Part shown: positions 46,066 to 56,972 of the stretch, piece after piece | Layout of the letters: each line of letters opens with the position of its first letter | Numbering within the stretch: position 1 is the stretch's first letter | NCBI GenBank assembly: GCA_027923505.1 | Contig: BROI01000006.1 | Span: 310,001 to 374,000 of the forward strand | DNA length: 64,000 nt | Direction: 5' to 3' | Origin: Mayamaea pseudoterrestris | Taxonomy: Eukaryota; Bacillariophyta; Bacillariophyceae; Sellaphorales; Sellaphoraceae | Translations under genes and position numbers: made by a program | The notes under the pieces: model-generated | Database searches by the model: none | What the model was told of the DNA's origin: nothing | Seen by the model: only the letters and a program-made list of their open reading frames with translations

Positions 46066-47674
46066 AGTATGAACCAAACTTCTGACCCCACACAGAGTTG
46101 ACACCAGAAGAAGCTCCAGCACCAAGGGGAACAAAGTCGTCATCCGCCAAGTTGAAAGTCTTCCCAGGCTTAGAGGCAGATGCTGATGCACCGTTCTCGA
46201 AAACATTTCCGGACGACTTGGCATTTTTCTCCATTACCTTACGCATCTCCTTAGCTGTAGGAACACTGCCACGAGGCTGCGCGGAGTACCACTCCTTCTT
46301 AGCGCGAAGTTCCTTAACAGCGCTAGAAACTTGGTCGATTGACGTAGGCGGATCAAGATTCAATAGGCCAAACTGCTCGAATGTGTCTACCGAGAGCGTG
46401 AATGGGCCCGACACATTGTCCTGCTTCTTGTCTCGCACTCGCTTCTTCTTTGACTTTCCTTTTCCAAAGTAGTCGTCTTCTTCTTTCTTGTTCACCGGTC
46501 TTAATCCCGCGAAAGGATCGTCGTTGACAGGTGTTACAGCGTCCGACTTGTTTTCGTTCAAGACAACCTCGTCGGCAGATGGCGCAAGGTAGGTCTTCTC
46601 CAGAAAGTCAGCCAGGAATGCACAAAGCGCCTGCTCTTCCTCGTAGGGAATTTTCTTGGCTTCTTCCTCTTCTAGCTTGGCTAGTTCCGCAGCATGCTGT
46701 TCTTCCCGTACCTTTTTCTCCGCTTCGTACTGTGCCTTTTTCTGCGCGCGGACGGCGCGCTGGTAATTGTACCAGACATTATTCAGCTCTCGAATTTCAT
46801 CACGAAGGGAATCTCTTTTCTTTAAAGTCTCACCAATTGTGATTTTAATGCCATCGCGTTTTTTGAAAAGCTCATTGAGAGACTCTCGCTTCTTAGTGTC
46901 GGCATCTGAAATCTCCTTGATAACTGCCATGACAGCATCGATTTTACTTGAGACTTCGTCAATTTCCTTGTCCTTGGCGGCCATGCGCTGTTGAATGGCT
47001 TTACGTTGCTCCTTGACGCTCTCCATGGCTTGATCTTTCGACTTGAGATCCGTCACAAAGCGTTTGGATCCCTGCAATGCTTCCATTTCCTTGATTAATC
47101 TCTTCTCGTCGTTCAAAGACATGGTAGTGGTTTCCTGCTGACGTTTAAGTTTGGCCACAGCTGCATCAATTTCTTCAACTGTTCCAAATTTCATGTTGGA
47201 TTTCGCGTCCTTCTTTTCCTTCACCAGCTTGTCGGTGCTCTCCTTGGCGCTGTCGAGCAGTGCTCTCATTGCCTTCTTCTCCGTGATGAGCTCGTTTCTC
47301 TGCGACTTGAGCTGATTAAGCTCAGTTCGAGCGACTTGCAGACGAGCTTTAGCTTCCGGATTGTCCATGGCAAGATCGACCTTATCCTGAATGGCCTGAC
47401 GATCCGTTTTCAGATTCTCGATTGTCTCGGTCAGCTCCACGATCATCGCATCATACTTTGATTTATCGGGCTTTTCGACCTAAACAGGTTATTGATCAAG
47501 CAAAAATGTAAGGACAAACAAAATAAAAGTCTTTAAATCATACAATGATAAACTTACCCGAGGAATCGGCTTGCTCAAATCATACAGCTCCTCGATTGGC
47601 GTTTCATCGCGCTCGCGAGGCTTGCGATTTTTCCCTCCAGCCGAAGCTTCGACTGCGACGGCTTCGTCAGTCAT
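46055..47674 (-). CDS. BFR1-like coiled-coil protein (RNP and nuclear segregation factor family), two exons
   Basis: Exon 1 is 47674-47558 and exon 2 is 47479-46055, joined over a 78-bp intron (GTAAGT, TTTAG); the product is 513 residues. The protein begins with a basic, polar tail, then KPDKSKYDAMIVEL, the family's conserved start, then long coiled coil with few breaks to about residue 320. After it come a Lys-rich acidic region and a C-terminal domain (FEQFGLLNLDPPTSIDQVSSA). In yeast Bfr1 is linked to polysome-associated mRNP complexes, secretion and nuclear segregation. The match is by layout and phrases. It ends inside a tandem duplication at the edge of the repeat island. Confidence 0.82.
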
Positions 47675-48178
47675 CACTCGTGTACAAAGATGAGACCGGT
47701 GATGGGAGATAACTCTTGTTGACTCAGTCAAGGACAAGTGAGAGGTTAGCAATGCACAACTGCAGGCACTGATTGACCTCCGACTGGCAAGGCGCGAGCG
47801 AATGTGTGGTTTGTGTGTGCTCGCGCTCCATGATGATCGACGGCACTGGCAGAGGCGTGTAGTTCGAAATGCTGTCGCACGCTGAGAGTATGTGTAAACC
47901 GATGCGACGTTATCCCATCGGTGACTGTATTGCATTGCCGTGTACCGTAATACTACCGTATACCTCGCCCTCATTGCTATGCGCTGTCAGTATATACATA
48001 TAGACAACGGAGCTCAATAAGCGTAGGAGTCATATAAGCTGAGGGACTAGCGTCTATCCGACTGTCTATCAAGATTGTACGTCGCCTTGTAGACTGACCG
48101 GTGCCCATCGCATGCGTGCGCAGCATAGTAGCGCAATGTCAGCCAATCGCAAGCATCAATCTATATTTTTAATTATTG
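47675..48178. promoter_or_regulatory. Upstream region of BFR1-like gene and 3' flank of Maf
   Basis: About 500 bp. The frame of BFR1 exon 1 stays open upstream without an obvious better start, and the ATG at 47674 was chosen as the one that leads directly into the conserved region. No other gene seen. Confidence 0.3.
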
Positions 48179-49255
48179 TTAAGCTCTCATATGCTTTGAA
48201 TGGCTGCTGTCGCATCCGTTACTGTCCAGGACTATCGACTTGACTGCAGAAGCCAGTGCTCTGCTTACAGGATGCATTGGAAGACCCATCACCTGAGAAA
48301 AACAAACCCGCAAGATTGGATCAGATTTCATAAAGACACAACACTTGCTATACTGCACCATACAGGTTAAACTTACAGTAAAAAAGTCGCCTTCGATGCG
48401 ACTGACCAATTGACCACCAACTCCTTGAATTCCGTACGAACCAGCTTTGTCCATAGGTTCTCTTGTATCAATGTACGCATTAATGTCATCGTCGCTCAAT
48501 TCAGCAAAAATCACTTCAGCTGTATCAACAAAGGAAGCCTGCAGTGTTGCTTCTCTTTCAAGCGACGACTCATCCGATGCTTGCACTTTGAACAAAGCGA
48601 CGCTAGTATGCACCTTGTGCTGTCGGCCCGACAAAGAGCGTAGCATACACCTTGCAGCGGCAATGTCCTTCGGTTTCTCCAAAATATGGTTATCAAGTTC
48701 GACAATAGTGTCACTGCCCAAAACAAGGATCGTCTGACCATCGCATCGCCCATCGTCATTACTGTTGCTCGTTAGCTTACTGTTAGTCTCGGATATGAGC
48801 TTTTCTGCCAATGCGCGCGCCTTTTCCTCGGCCAATATTCGCGTATACTGAATCGGCGAAAGTTGACTGTTGTCTGCTATAAGTGATTGCTGCAGAGCCG
48901 TCTCGTCTAGAGGCGAAGGTATGGCTTCAAACCGACCTTGCAAGCCCATCATGTCGAGAATCTCTCGCCTTCGAGGACTCTGACTAGCGAGTATCAGGCG
49001 AACATTACCTAAGTTTTCAGTTTCGTGCAATTTATCGACATGTCGAAAGTATTTTTGAAGAGAAATGATTAATGATGCATCCGGTAGGTTGGGCGTAGCA
49101 GCATGTTCGGCATCAGCTGAGGCTGATCTCAATGCTGGTAATGACATTAGAATAGTTGTGGGTCGAAAGCGGTGTAATGTTGGTTTCACAAACGACTTGG
49201 CTACTGTTAATTGCCCCATCAATAGTATTGAGCGCACAGCGACGTGAAGCAGCAT
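48179..49255 (-). CDS. Maf/HAM1-type nucleotide pyrophosphatase with plastid-type leader, two exons
   Basis: Exon 1 is 49255-48377 and exon 2 is 48292-48179, separated by an 84-bp intron (GTAAGT, TTCTCAG); the spliced product is 330 residues. Maf proteins hydrolyse modified or non-canonical nucleoside triphosphates. Visible motifs: LILASQSPRRREIL (substrate loop), GSDTIVELDNHILEKP (with the catalytic Asp region), GRQHKVHTSVALF, and EPMDKAGSYGIQGVGG. The N-terminal 90 residues are extra and begin with a signal-like helix followed by VAKSFVKP, an ASAFAP-like motif, so plastid targeting is likely. The spliced C-terminus reads GDFFTVMGLPMHPVSRAL, as the family requires. The intron is stop-free and a multiple of three, so retained transcripts would code for a longer protein. 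Confidence 0.9.
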   Translation of the reverse strand: MLLHVAVRSILLMGQLTVAKSFVKPTLHRFRPTTILMSLPALRSASADAEHAATPNLPDASLIISLQKYFRHVDKLHETENLGNVRLILASQSPRRREILDMMGLQGRFEAIPSPLDETALQQSLIADNSQLSPIQYTRILAEEKARALAEKLISETNSKLTSNSNDDGRCDGQTILVLGSDTIVELDNHILEKPKDIAAARCMLRSLSGRQHKVHTSVALFKVQASDESSLEREATLQASFVDTAEVIFAELSDDDINAYIDTREPMDKAGSYGIQGVGGQLVSRIEGDFFTVSLTCMVQYSKCCVFMKSDPILRVCFSQVMGLPMHPVSRALASAVKSIVLDSNGCDSSHSKHMRA

Positions 49256-49658
49256 GATCCCACATCTATCGTCGAGAGGCCAAGAAAAGTGTTGCTCGTC
49301 GAAATCTTCGAGTCGTTCTGGTAATCAGCTTAGCTACCGCTGCCTTACAGGCTTCGTAATGCTGTCAACAAACATAATAGAAAACATGAAGTGTTAACAT
49401 ATCTCTGCCAAATATGGAGTGCGCTTTTCCGAGGTGTTAGCTTTACTCAAGAGCAATGTGGGTATATATGGAATGATGCCATACCGGCTCCGATTTGACG
49501 CATTTGGAGTCTTTTTAACGTCCAGTCTAATGTCACTCTCTCTGTCAAAGCGTATCTTGCTGGAGCTTAAAACAGTGCAAGCAAATTGTTGTCTTTTTTG
49601 AGCTGCAATTCCAGGACTCAGCTTCTCATCGGCATCCGCTTATTGCGCACCTATCATA
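49256..49658. other. Intergenic, 5' side of Maf and 3' side of PPR gene
   Basis: About 400 bp without a supported gene. Confidence 0.35.
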
Positions 49659-51770
49659 TTACTCCTGCTCAAATGGACGGCCGTGATGCGAGATATGAAA
49701 ATTACGGCGCATTAAATCTGATCGTTGTGGAAGAAATCCTTCTTGACGGATATTACGCGTCCATGCCGCAGGGAATGGCCAATCAGGAAAAACGTCATCT
49801 CGGCATCGCCTACTTTCCTCTATGGTCCAGCCGTCATAGTAGACAGGACCGTTGACGATTGCCCGGATCAGCGGCCGGCTCATCAAACCTTGCTCACAAC
49901 ACTCAACAACATAAATGCGAATGAACTCTCCTCGCCTCCGATCATGTTGCTCTTGCGACATGACCACAAGGCCAGTTTGTATGAGCCGCGCGTAATGGAG
50001 ACAGTCCACCGCGTGATGCGATTCTTTCAGCTGTTCAAACATTTCAGTGGCTAGTTCGAGTGCGCGAAAATGTTTAGCGCACTTCCGAGTTGCGCTTAAA
50101 AACATCGAATACCAGTCAACTGAGGATAGCACGTTCCTTTGATCTCCCTTGTCTTGCTGTGCGACATATCGCATGAGCGTTGCAGCAGCCTCGAGCCCTT
50201 GATGACTGCCATTATTGGCGACGGCAAGCCATGCCTTGATAACAGCCGCATATGACTCCGTATTTGGCGATAAATTTATGAATCCTCCGTACTCTCCCAG
50301 ACGCGTCAATTCTGTTAAACATTTTTCTGCTTCAGTAGGTTCGCCGAGCGCGGCCCACACTTGCATTACAAGATTATACGAGTGTGTAGTTGGCTGCAAG
50401 GCGTCATAGCCTTCAAACTCATAATCACCCCATTGCTTCTGCAACCACCAAGTTACGCGGCTGCCCCGACCTGGTTTGTCAGAATTCTTCCAAGCCCGCA
50501 TTACCATTTGAAAGCTACTGCTATCGGGCGAAGCAATTATTTCGCCTTGGTCTCGTGCGCGAATCATGAATTGTAATACCTTTTCCGCCTCAAATGGAGC
50601 CTCCGGATGCATGGGCGACGAGATATTCGCCCAGGCTGAGATAAGAACATTGTAAATGTGCGTACTTGGCTCAAGTTTGGTAACTTTGTTGACTCGCATG
50701 TAAGCAATTATTTCTTTCAGTAGTTTGATATCGTCCATGCCATTCTGCGCTGGATCGTTCCAAAGATGCTTCTTGTGAATGTTCTGCTGGACCGTCTGTC
50801 TAGCGCGTACCGCGATCGCGTCCATGACCATGGTGTAGGACTTTAGATCAGGTTTGACCCTCTCATCCATCGTCTCTTGGTATTGTTCCAACAAGCGCAA
50901 AACTTCCATGGATTTGTCGGCAATAGAAGGATCGAATCGCATGCGAGTAAATGCCCGAATCACATAGTTGAAAGAATCCGTATTGGGCGACTTACGAGAT
51001 TGGTCGACTCCACGACGCTTCGCATCAGCAATCATTTCCAATAAAGTGTGTTCGGCTTTCAGTGCATGCTGTCGAACAAGCCACCTGCCTTTGGTTCCAT
51101 CTTTGAGTGCTCGTCCTTTGGAACAGAGATCCAAAAAAGCATTGTAGCAGGCAGTATCCGGTTGCGTCAGAGAACTTTCCTCGTTATAGTTTTGCAGCCA
51201 TCTTTCCGCCCGAGTCAAGGCAATGGCAGGATCTTCCGTGAGAGCAGCGGCCCAAGCTTCAATCACGCGTTGGTAACATTCCGATGACACAGTTAGCCTG
51301 CCTTGGTCGTCGTCATTGCCATGCAGGCGTCGATGTTCCATTAGGCGTAACAGCCATCGCTCGGCACGCAAGGCTGCATCGGGCAAGTCAGATACCGCCA
51401 AAGCTCGAAGCACAATCAGAAAGGCTTCAGTATCTAGTTCAATAGTCTTAGTCTTTAGCAAGCTCTTGAGCCAAGCTTCCTTGTCTAGAGCATCTTGTTT
51501 GTACATGAAATTGGGATGATGCCATTCTTTCGGCAGATGAAGTCCTCGTGGCAAGAAGGAGGAAGCGCTGCTGCTAAGACGACAGCTTGAGTACTTGCGC
51601 TTCAGGAAAGATAACATTTGTTGTTCGTGTTGCTGAAATATGGGCTTGTTTATAGCGAAATATGAGAGTCCAACTCGAAGAGCGACAAGGCCGTAGTTGC
51701 AGATCGCGACGCCATGCCGATCGGCCACCATCAGCCGGCGCACGAAAGCACTGCAGATTGCAACATTCAT
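49659..51770 (-). CDS. Pentatricopeptide repeat (PPR) protein, organelle-targeted
   Basis: Single exon, 703 residues. PPR proteins bind organellar RNA and help its processing, stability or translation. Repeats of about 35-40 residues run from about 110 to 600, with recurring phrases such as YQRVIEAWAA, YNAFLDLCSKG, FNYVIRAFTRM, YTMVMDAIAV, YNVLISAWANI, FQMVMRAWKNS, YNLVMQVWAALG and YAAVIKAWLAV. The N-terminus is rich in basic and hydrophobic residues and Ser (KRKYSSCRLSSSASS), fitting a mitochondrial or plastid presequence. A Met near residue 52 (MLSFLKRKYSS) could be the true start. The repeats fit the P-type class; no DYW or SMR end domain is seen. Confidence 0.9.
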   Translation of the reverse strand: MNVAICSAFVRRLMVADRHGVAICNYGLVALRVGLSYFAINKPIFQQHEQQMLSFLKRKYSSCRLSSSASSFLPRGLHLPKEWHHPNFMYKQDALDKEAWLKSLLKTKTIELDTEAFLIVLRALAVSDLPDAALRAERWLLRLMEHRRLHGNDDDQGRLTVSSECYQRVIEAWAAALTEDPAIALTRAERWLQNYNEESSLTQPDTACYNAFLDLCSKGRALKDGTKGRWLVRQHALKAEHTLLEMIADAKRRGVDQSRKSPNTDSFNYVIRAFTRMRFDPSIADKSMEVLRLLEQYQETMDERVKPDLKSYTMVMDAIAVRARQTVQQNIHKKHLWNDPAQNGMDDIKLLKEIIAYMRVNKVTKLEPSTHIYNVLISAWANISSPMHPEAPFEAEKVLQFMIRARDQGEIIASPDSSSFQMVMRAWKNSDKPGRGSRVTWWLQKQWGDYEFEGYDALQPTTHSYNLVMQVWAALGEPTEAEKCLTELTRLGEYGGFINLSPNTESYAAVIKAWLAVANNGSHQGLEAAATLMRYVAQQDKGDQRNVLSSVDWYSMFLSATRKCAKHFRALELATEMFEQLKESHHAVDCLHYARLIQTGLVVMSQEQHDRRRGEFIRIYVVECCEQGLMSRPLIRAIVNGPVYYDGWTIEESRRCRDDVFPDWPFPAAWTRNIRQEGFLPQRSDLMRRNFHISHHGRPFEQE

Positions 51771-52081
51771 GGCGCTAAGTCCATTATAAGTCTTGCCCTG
51801 CCAAAGTTGACATAACTGTTGTCATGATGCTGTGCGCAAGGGGAAGAAGTGAAAGAAAGACTCGCGTCGTCGGTTCAGGCAAGCAATTGTCGCACCGTGA
51901 ATGAGGTTTTCCATGTGTACGACGTCGACGTAGTTCACTGGTAGTCGTACGTTGCCTAAACGACAATGCCAAAAGAACATACCCAAACGATGAATAAACA
52001 TGGTAATGCTATTGGCTAATTCCAATTTAACGTGTCTGCTGTCTGTAACAAAAAAGCCCCACCGCTGCAGTAAGCGTCATT

Positions 52082-52993
52082 TTAATCCGTTCCCATGAAG
52101 GACGTAATTTCAGAGTAAAGCACCAACACAAGGGCAGCTCCAATGGTACGAAGAGCATTGGCACCAGCTCCCTTGAACAAGGCCGAAGTGCCTTCATCCT
52201 TCATAATCTTCTTGAAGCAGTCCGCAGTTCCGCTGTAATGCCATTCCGCCCTGGGCTTCTCCGACTGCATCTGCAAACGACGACGGACCGTGTCAAAGGG
52301 GTACGACGCGTAACCAGCGGCAATGGCTGAAATCTGGGCGCAGCCAAACTTGCTCGCGGCGCGGAACAAGTTATTCTCCGACTTTTGGTAGGGATTGTAT
52401 CCCGACAAGGTGTCAAAGAGACCAAAGTAGGCTCCACGGTATGGAATGATACCGACAATGGACACACCGATACCATTGTAGAGTCCTTTAACTCCGCTGC
52501 TCTTGACAGTCTTGGTCAAGCAGTCAATGAGACCGTTGAATTGCTGCTTGCCGGTACCGACGTCACTCGCAAGACGGGTACGAGCATAGTCGAGCGGGTA
52601 GACAATCATGAGGGAACCAGCTCCGGCAATACCCCCAGATGCCATGTTGATCATAAAGAACTTTCCAAACTCGGTATTCTTGTCAACCTTGGGGAACATG
52701 GCCTTGAGTGTATCCTTAAAGGCAAAGTTGAAGGCCTGCGTCGGAAAGTAACGAATGATATTGGTCATGTTTCCGCGCCAAAAGGCCTTGATTCCTTGTT
52801 CCGAAGAAACACGGGTAAAGCAGTCGACAATGCCAGTGTAACGCTTGACTTCTCCGCTGATAATTTTGGGATTGGCATCTTGGGTCTGAATGAGGAGCTT
52901 GACGCGCTCAATGGGCGCAGTCGTTGTCTTGGCAACGGCACCCGAGACACCGCCGGCCAAGAAATTGATGATAAAGTCAGTACTGTTGGACAT
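52082..52993 (-). CDS. Mitochondrial ADP/ATP carrier
   Basis: 303 residues from the ATG at 52993 (MSNSTDFIINFLAGG). It exchanges ADP and ATP across the mitochondrial inner membrane. Three repeats of about 100 residues each have the carrier signature PX[DE]XX[KR] (PIERVK, PLDYAR, PFDTVR). RRRLQMQ matches the nucleotide carrier signature RRRMMM with two changes (Leu and Gln). Frames open upstream to 53029, but a TATAAAACAG just before the leader looks like a splice acceptor, so a 5'-UTR intron is likely and the later ATG is preferred. It lies between the PPR gene and a long divergent gap. Confidence 0.95.
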   Translation of the reverse strand: MSNSTDFIINFLAGGVSGAVAKTTTAPIERVKLLIQTQDANPKIISGEVKRYTGIVDCFTRVSSEQGIKAFWRGNMTNIIRYFPTQAFNFAFKDTLKAMFPKVDKNTEFGKFFMINMASGGIAGAGSLMIVYPLDYARTRLASDVGTGKQQFNGLIDCLTKTVKSSGVKGLYNGIGVSIVGIIPYRGAYFGLFDTLSGYNPYQKSENNLFRAASKFGCAQISAIAAGYASYPFDTVRRRLQMQSEKPRAEWHYSGTADCFKKIMKDEGTSALFKGAGANALRTIGAALVLVLYSEITSFMGTD

Positions 52994-53823
52994 CTTGGTA
53001 AAGGTGATCTGTTTTATAAGTATTGACAATTAAAGTGAGCGCGTGAGAATAGTTTATCGCAAAGAGTCATCGCTCGAGCAATTCAGCGATGAATCTCGCC
53101 CTGAACAACGCAGGGCAGGGTCCAAAGGCCATGCACGACAATAAAGCAAGCGAAAATGCTCCTTCGCTCATATTGTCAATAGAAGATGGATAGCCAAAAG
53201 ACTTCAACGTCGTTCAAGTGCCGATGAAATAGGAAGAACAAATGGACCGGCCTTGCTTGCCGCCGAATCCTTTCTTCGCCAATGCACCGGCCAAAAACAA
53301 AGCTCATTTGCCCATGCTAACACTCACAAGACACTCTCTGCTATAACAATAGTATCAAAGACCAAAGACTGCTGCAATGCTATAATGACTCGTCGAATTC
53401 CTTACCTGCTTACGTTTCCGGACGAGAAAGTGCTGTGACGAGCAATAACGAGGCGCACGGCCAAGGACGAACGAGGCGAAAGACCTTGGCGGTCGCTGGC
53501 CCGTCGAGTGGCCCTCGTTGCGCCAACGATGCGGCACTCACGTTCCTTCGTTCGTGACTCGGGGTTGCAACGGGTGGTGGTTGCGTCAACTATCAAGCTC
53601 ATATCCGAATGACGCGTCACCGTAACCGGTGGATAACCGACCGATCGACAGGCTCGCCGATTGTGTCCGTTGGAGAGGCTTCCTCGCGATCGAGATTTCA
53701 CAGGCGACGACGACCATGGCCGTCGCAACCATCTGCATCGTCTAAATTCCAAAAATACCCGCTACTTTACACAATACTGTCAATCTACATTCTCCATTTA
53801 ATACTACATATCACTAATCAACT
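52994..53823. promoter_or_regulatory. Divergent region between ADP/ATP carrier and PH-domain protein genes
   Basis: 830 bp without a supported coding gene. It probably holds the carrier's 5'-UTR exon and intron (acceptor at about 53008) and the promoters of both genes. No core element is certain. Confidence 0.4.
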
Positions 53824-56685
53824 ATGGCCGCCAAGCAAGGACTAACGGCTCATTTATCGCAAGCAAGCGAAGACGCCAAGCGCGCCGTCTTGTCACGAAC
53901 GACTCTCACCACAAGCACTTGGTTTTCCAACCTCAATACAGTCTGCACCATTAAATCAGCGCCTCCAAAGACTCCAGATGTTTTACAAATGCTCGCATCA
54001 AAATCGGGATGGCTGTACAAGCGCAACGAGCAGCATGTTTGGCAGGCGCGATGGTGCTGCGTGGTGCCACACACGTTTCTGTACTATTTTGATGCAACAC
54101 CCTTGACGGCGAATGGAAATACAGCGAACCATGGAAATGCAACGAGTAACAATAATCAAATTGGAGACGATGCAGCAGCAGTAGCAGCAACTGTCCATCC
54201 GCCGACGCCCGCCCAGCAGGAGGAGTGGAACCGCGCCGTTCAAAATGGGTACGGCAAGCATCGCAAGCAACCTGAGAAGCGGAGCAACTTTTACCTCTTT
54301 TCAGGAACTGGCGCGGGAAGCGATAAAGATTGCAAGGAGATGAGCGCTTGCGCCAATGAAAGCACGAATGACGCGACGACTGCGACACACCCCGAGCTCT
54401 CCAACGACCATGACGACGATCACCCACCAACGTCTTTATATCCCACTTCCATGCTCGCCGGTCCCGACGCTTCCAAATTCTCTTCTCTACAACCCGCTGG
54501 TATCATTGACCTGGAATGCTACTCGCGCGTCCAGCGCAGCAGCACCAATCCACTCGTGCTGGAACTAGGTGGAGACGATCAAGTGAATCCTGATTTACGA
54601 CAATTCTATTTTACCGCGGCACATGTCGATGACGCGGATGACTGGAGCGACGCCTTGCTGAATCAGCGACATTCGGCCCTCGTGGATGAGTGCGACGCCT
54701 ACAAGCAAGTGTGCGACGGCTTTGCCCAGCAATTGCAGCAGCTGCACATTGATTTGGATCATTCGACGCGCGCCACGGAGGAGTCGCAGGAGGAACTGTA
54801 TCGGGTGCGGAGTCAGTTGGAACTGGATCGACGTAACTGCTGGAACATGGTGGAGGAAGTTTTGGAAGCGACGGCTACCGCGACGGTTAATGGTAGTTGT
54901 GACGACTTTCGAACCAATTTGGATCGGGCGAGACGACAAGATCTCGGCGTAGCAACGGCTGTTCAGCTATTGCGAGACTATACTCAAAGTGTCATCAAAA
55001 GGAATATGGAGCTTGAGGAGCGCAACGCGCAACTCGAGGCGCAGCTGCAACAAACTGGCCAGTCTGATCAACAAAAGGTGTCAGTTGTACAGGAACAAAT
55101 GCTAGCGGCGCAGGCACAGCATGATATTGACAAGCAGTCGTGGGAATCGCAGCTGGATATCATGACAGCAAAGCATGGCCAGTTACAAAAAGAACTGCAG
55201 GATGTTCAAAAAGAGCTGAGTAGCACGCGCATGGAAATGACAATGTATCAGACGCAGCAAAAGAACAAAACGACGGAGCTGCTCGAGCACAAGAGAATTT
55301 TGAAAAAGGAAGTGATTGATTTGCGTACCAAGCTCGATGATGCGTTGGCGGAAGTCACGTCGCTCAAGCACGAACAAACGAGCGCGTCGAATGTCGCGCA
55401 GCAGGAGCGCGAAAAGAACAAGCTTCTTGAACGTTACGTTGAAAAGATTGAATCGCAAGTCAAGGTCCAGCATAGCATGATGGAAATCATGTCACATTCG
55501 GCAGCATGTAGCGTGTATGGGGGGGACCGGAGTGTCGATTTAAACGCGGGTGGTGGTAGTGTGCGGGGAAGTCTTCCTCCGCTTGACTTTAAGCGCAATA
55601 TTGGTTCTGTCCACGGTGGCAAGGAGCAGAGAGTAATCGATAGCGCAAAATCAAACCCCGTTATGAATGATGAGGATGAAGGCGACGATGAGGACGAAGA
55701 GGATGATGATGGCGACGGTGACGTCAATGAGATGATGATGCCAGTTATATCACCACGAGGACGAAGATTGTTTGCTGCCGTTGAAGACGACGCTAAAAGC
55801 CACATGTCGGAACTTACCGAAGACAGGACTCAACGGCACTTTGATAGTTTTCGGGAATCATTCTCTCCATATCAAGATGCTAGTCCCCGCCCTTATTTAA
55901 AACAACAACCAGTCAGCGCATCACCACATGTGCGGCCGCCGCCGTATGTGATTGGAGGTAGCCCCCCAACTGGCAGAGAGTCTCGGCGGCCAAATAATGA
56001 TCCTGCTCGAAATAATAGGTTGTCCACCAATAGCCTACCGCCATCTTCTGCATCGTCGCGAAGACTTCGAATTCCGAAGGCGGGAAATCATGATAATGAC
56101 GCCACGTCCGTTACGTCGGAACAGCGCCTGTCGGTTGCTCAGAAAGCCCGACTGGAAGCCGACGAGAGATCTACCACTGTGCCCGTAAGAGTAGACGAGG
56201 CCGCCGAAGCAAGTCTGAAAAAGAAGAAAAAGTTGTTTGGCTTTGTTGGTGGCGGCAGCAAAAGCAGCGACCAGTCTCAAAAGGACAATGCCTCAGTAGA
56301 ATCGGGACTTTGGAGGCACGTCGAAGAAGCCATTCTTGGTCCGCGGCCAGAAGACATGCTTTCGGATTCTGGTTCGGTCTCTGAGGAGCAATCAATTGAT
56401 TCACCTAGGTCGCCGCGAGAGCCACAGTCCGACTCCAAGCAGTCCAAAGCAATGTCCTGTAGAACAAACGATACGGATTCGCAGTCTTCAGCAGTAAGCT
56501 TTTTGAAGTCACTGGTAGTTTAGCACCCTGCCTATGTTTTCACATCGCTTACACTCTTATCATGTTCGTTGCCACAGAGGCTGTCGATTCAGGAACGGGC
56601 GCAGTTGCAACGGGCGCGGCAGAAGGAGTTTTTACGAAATCAAGGCTTGGAACCTAATCAGCCCCGTGCGGAGCGGGCTTCTTGA
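53824..56685 (+). CDS. PH-domain coiled-coil protein, two exons
   Basis: Exon 1 is 53824-56493 and exon 2 is 56578-56685, giving 925 residues. The 84-bp intron has a GTAAGC donor and CCACAG acceptor and joins in phase; the last exon adds a helical charged tail (RLSIQERAQLQRARQK). Without splicing the frame ends nine codons later. A PH domain opens near residue 57 (KSGWLYKRNEQ, WQARWCCVV, FLYYFD) and resumes near 217 (AGIIDLECYSRV, RQFYFTAA, DWSDALLNQ), so about 125 low-complexity residues sit in the middle. A long coiled coil follows at about 285-560, then an acidic and Ser/Pro-rich disordered region. It probably binds membranes and scaffolds; I do not recognise an orthologue. Confidence 0.8.
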
Positions 56686-56972
56686 ATTGCGTAGCTGAAG
56701 CAATTTGCTTTCTTAATTCGTCTTTCTCTTCTCATGCGTTGTCGCATAATGGAACAAAAAATTTGAACATGATGAAGAAACGTAACTACGTAATGAGCGC
56801 TTGTCAAGGGTTGCGATCCGACGCATGTCAGCGGTCGTAGCGCAATGTGCATAAGTCATTATGGTCAATGAACGAAAGTACAAGAAGAAAGAGGTAGCAA
56901 TACTTGTACAGATATTTTTAATAGCTACTATATAATAGTGGCCGGTCCTCCAACGGCCATCCACCGTGGCCT
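56686..56972. other. Convergent 3' flanks
   Basis: About 290 bp between the ends of two converging genes. No other feature seen. Confidence 0.35.

Noticed and set aside
49419-49855. Short plus-strand frames at the 3' end of the PPR gene
   Set aside because: They overlap the PPR coding region in antisense and lack any domain.
52385-53026. A 213-codon frame antisense to the ADP/ATP carrier
   Set aside because: Shadow of a strongly conserved gene on the other strand.
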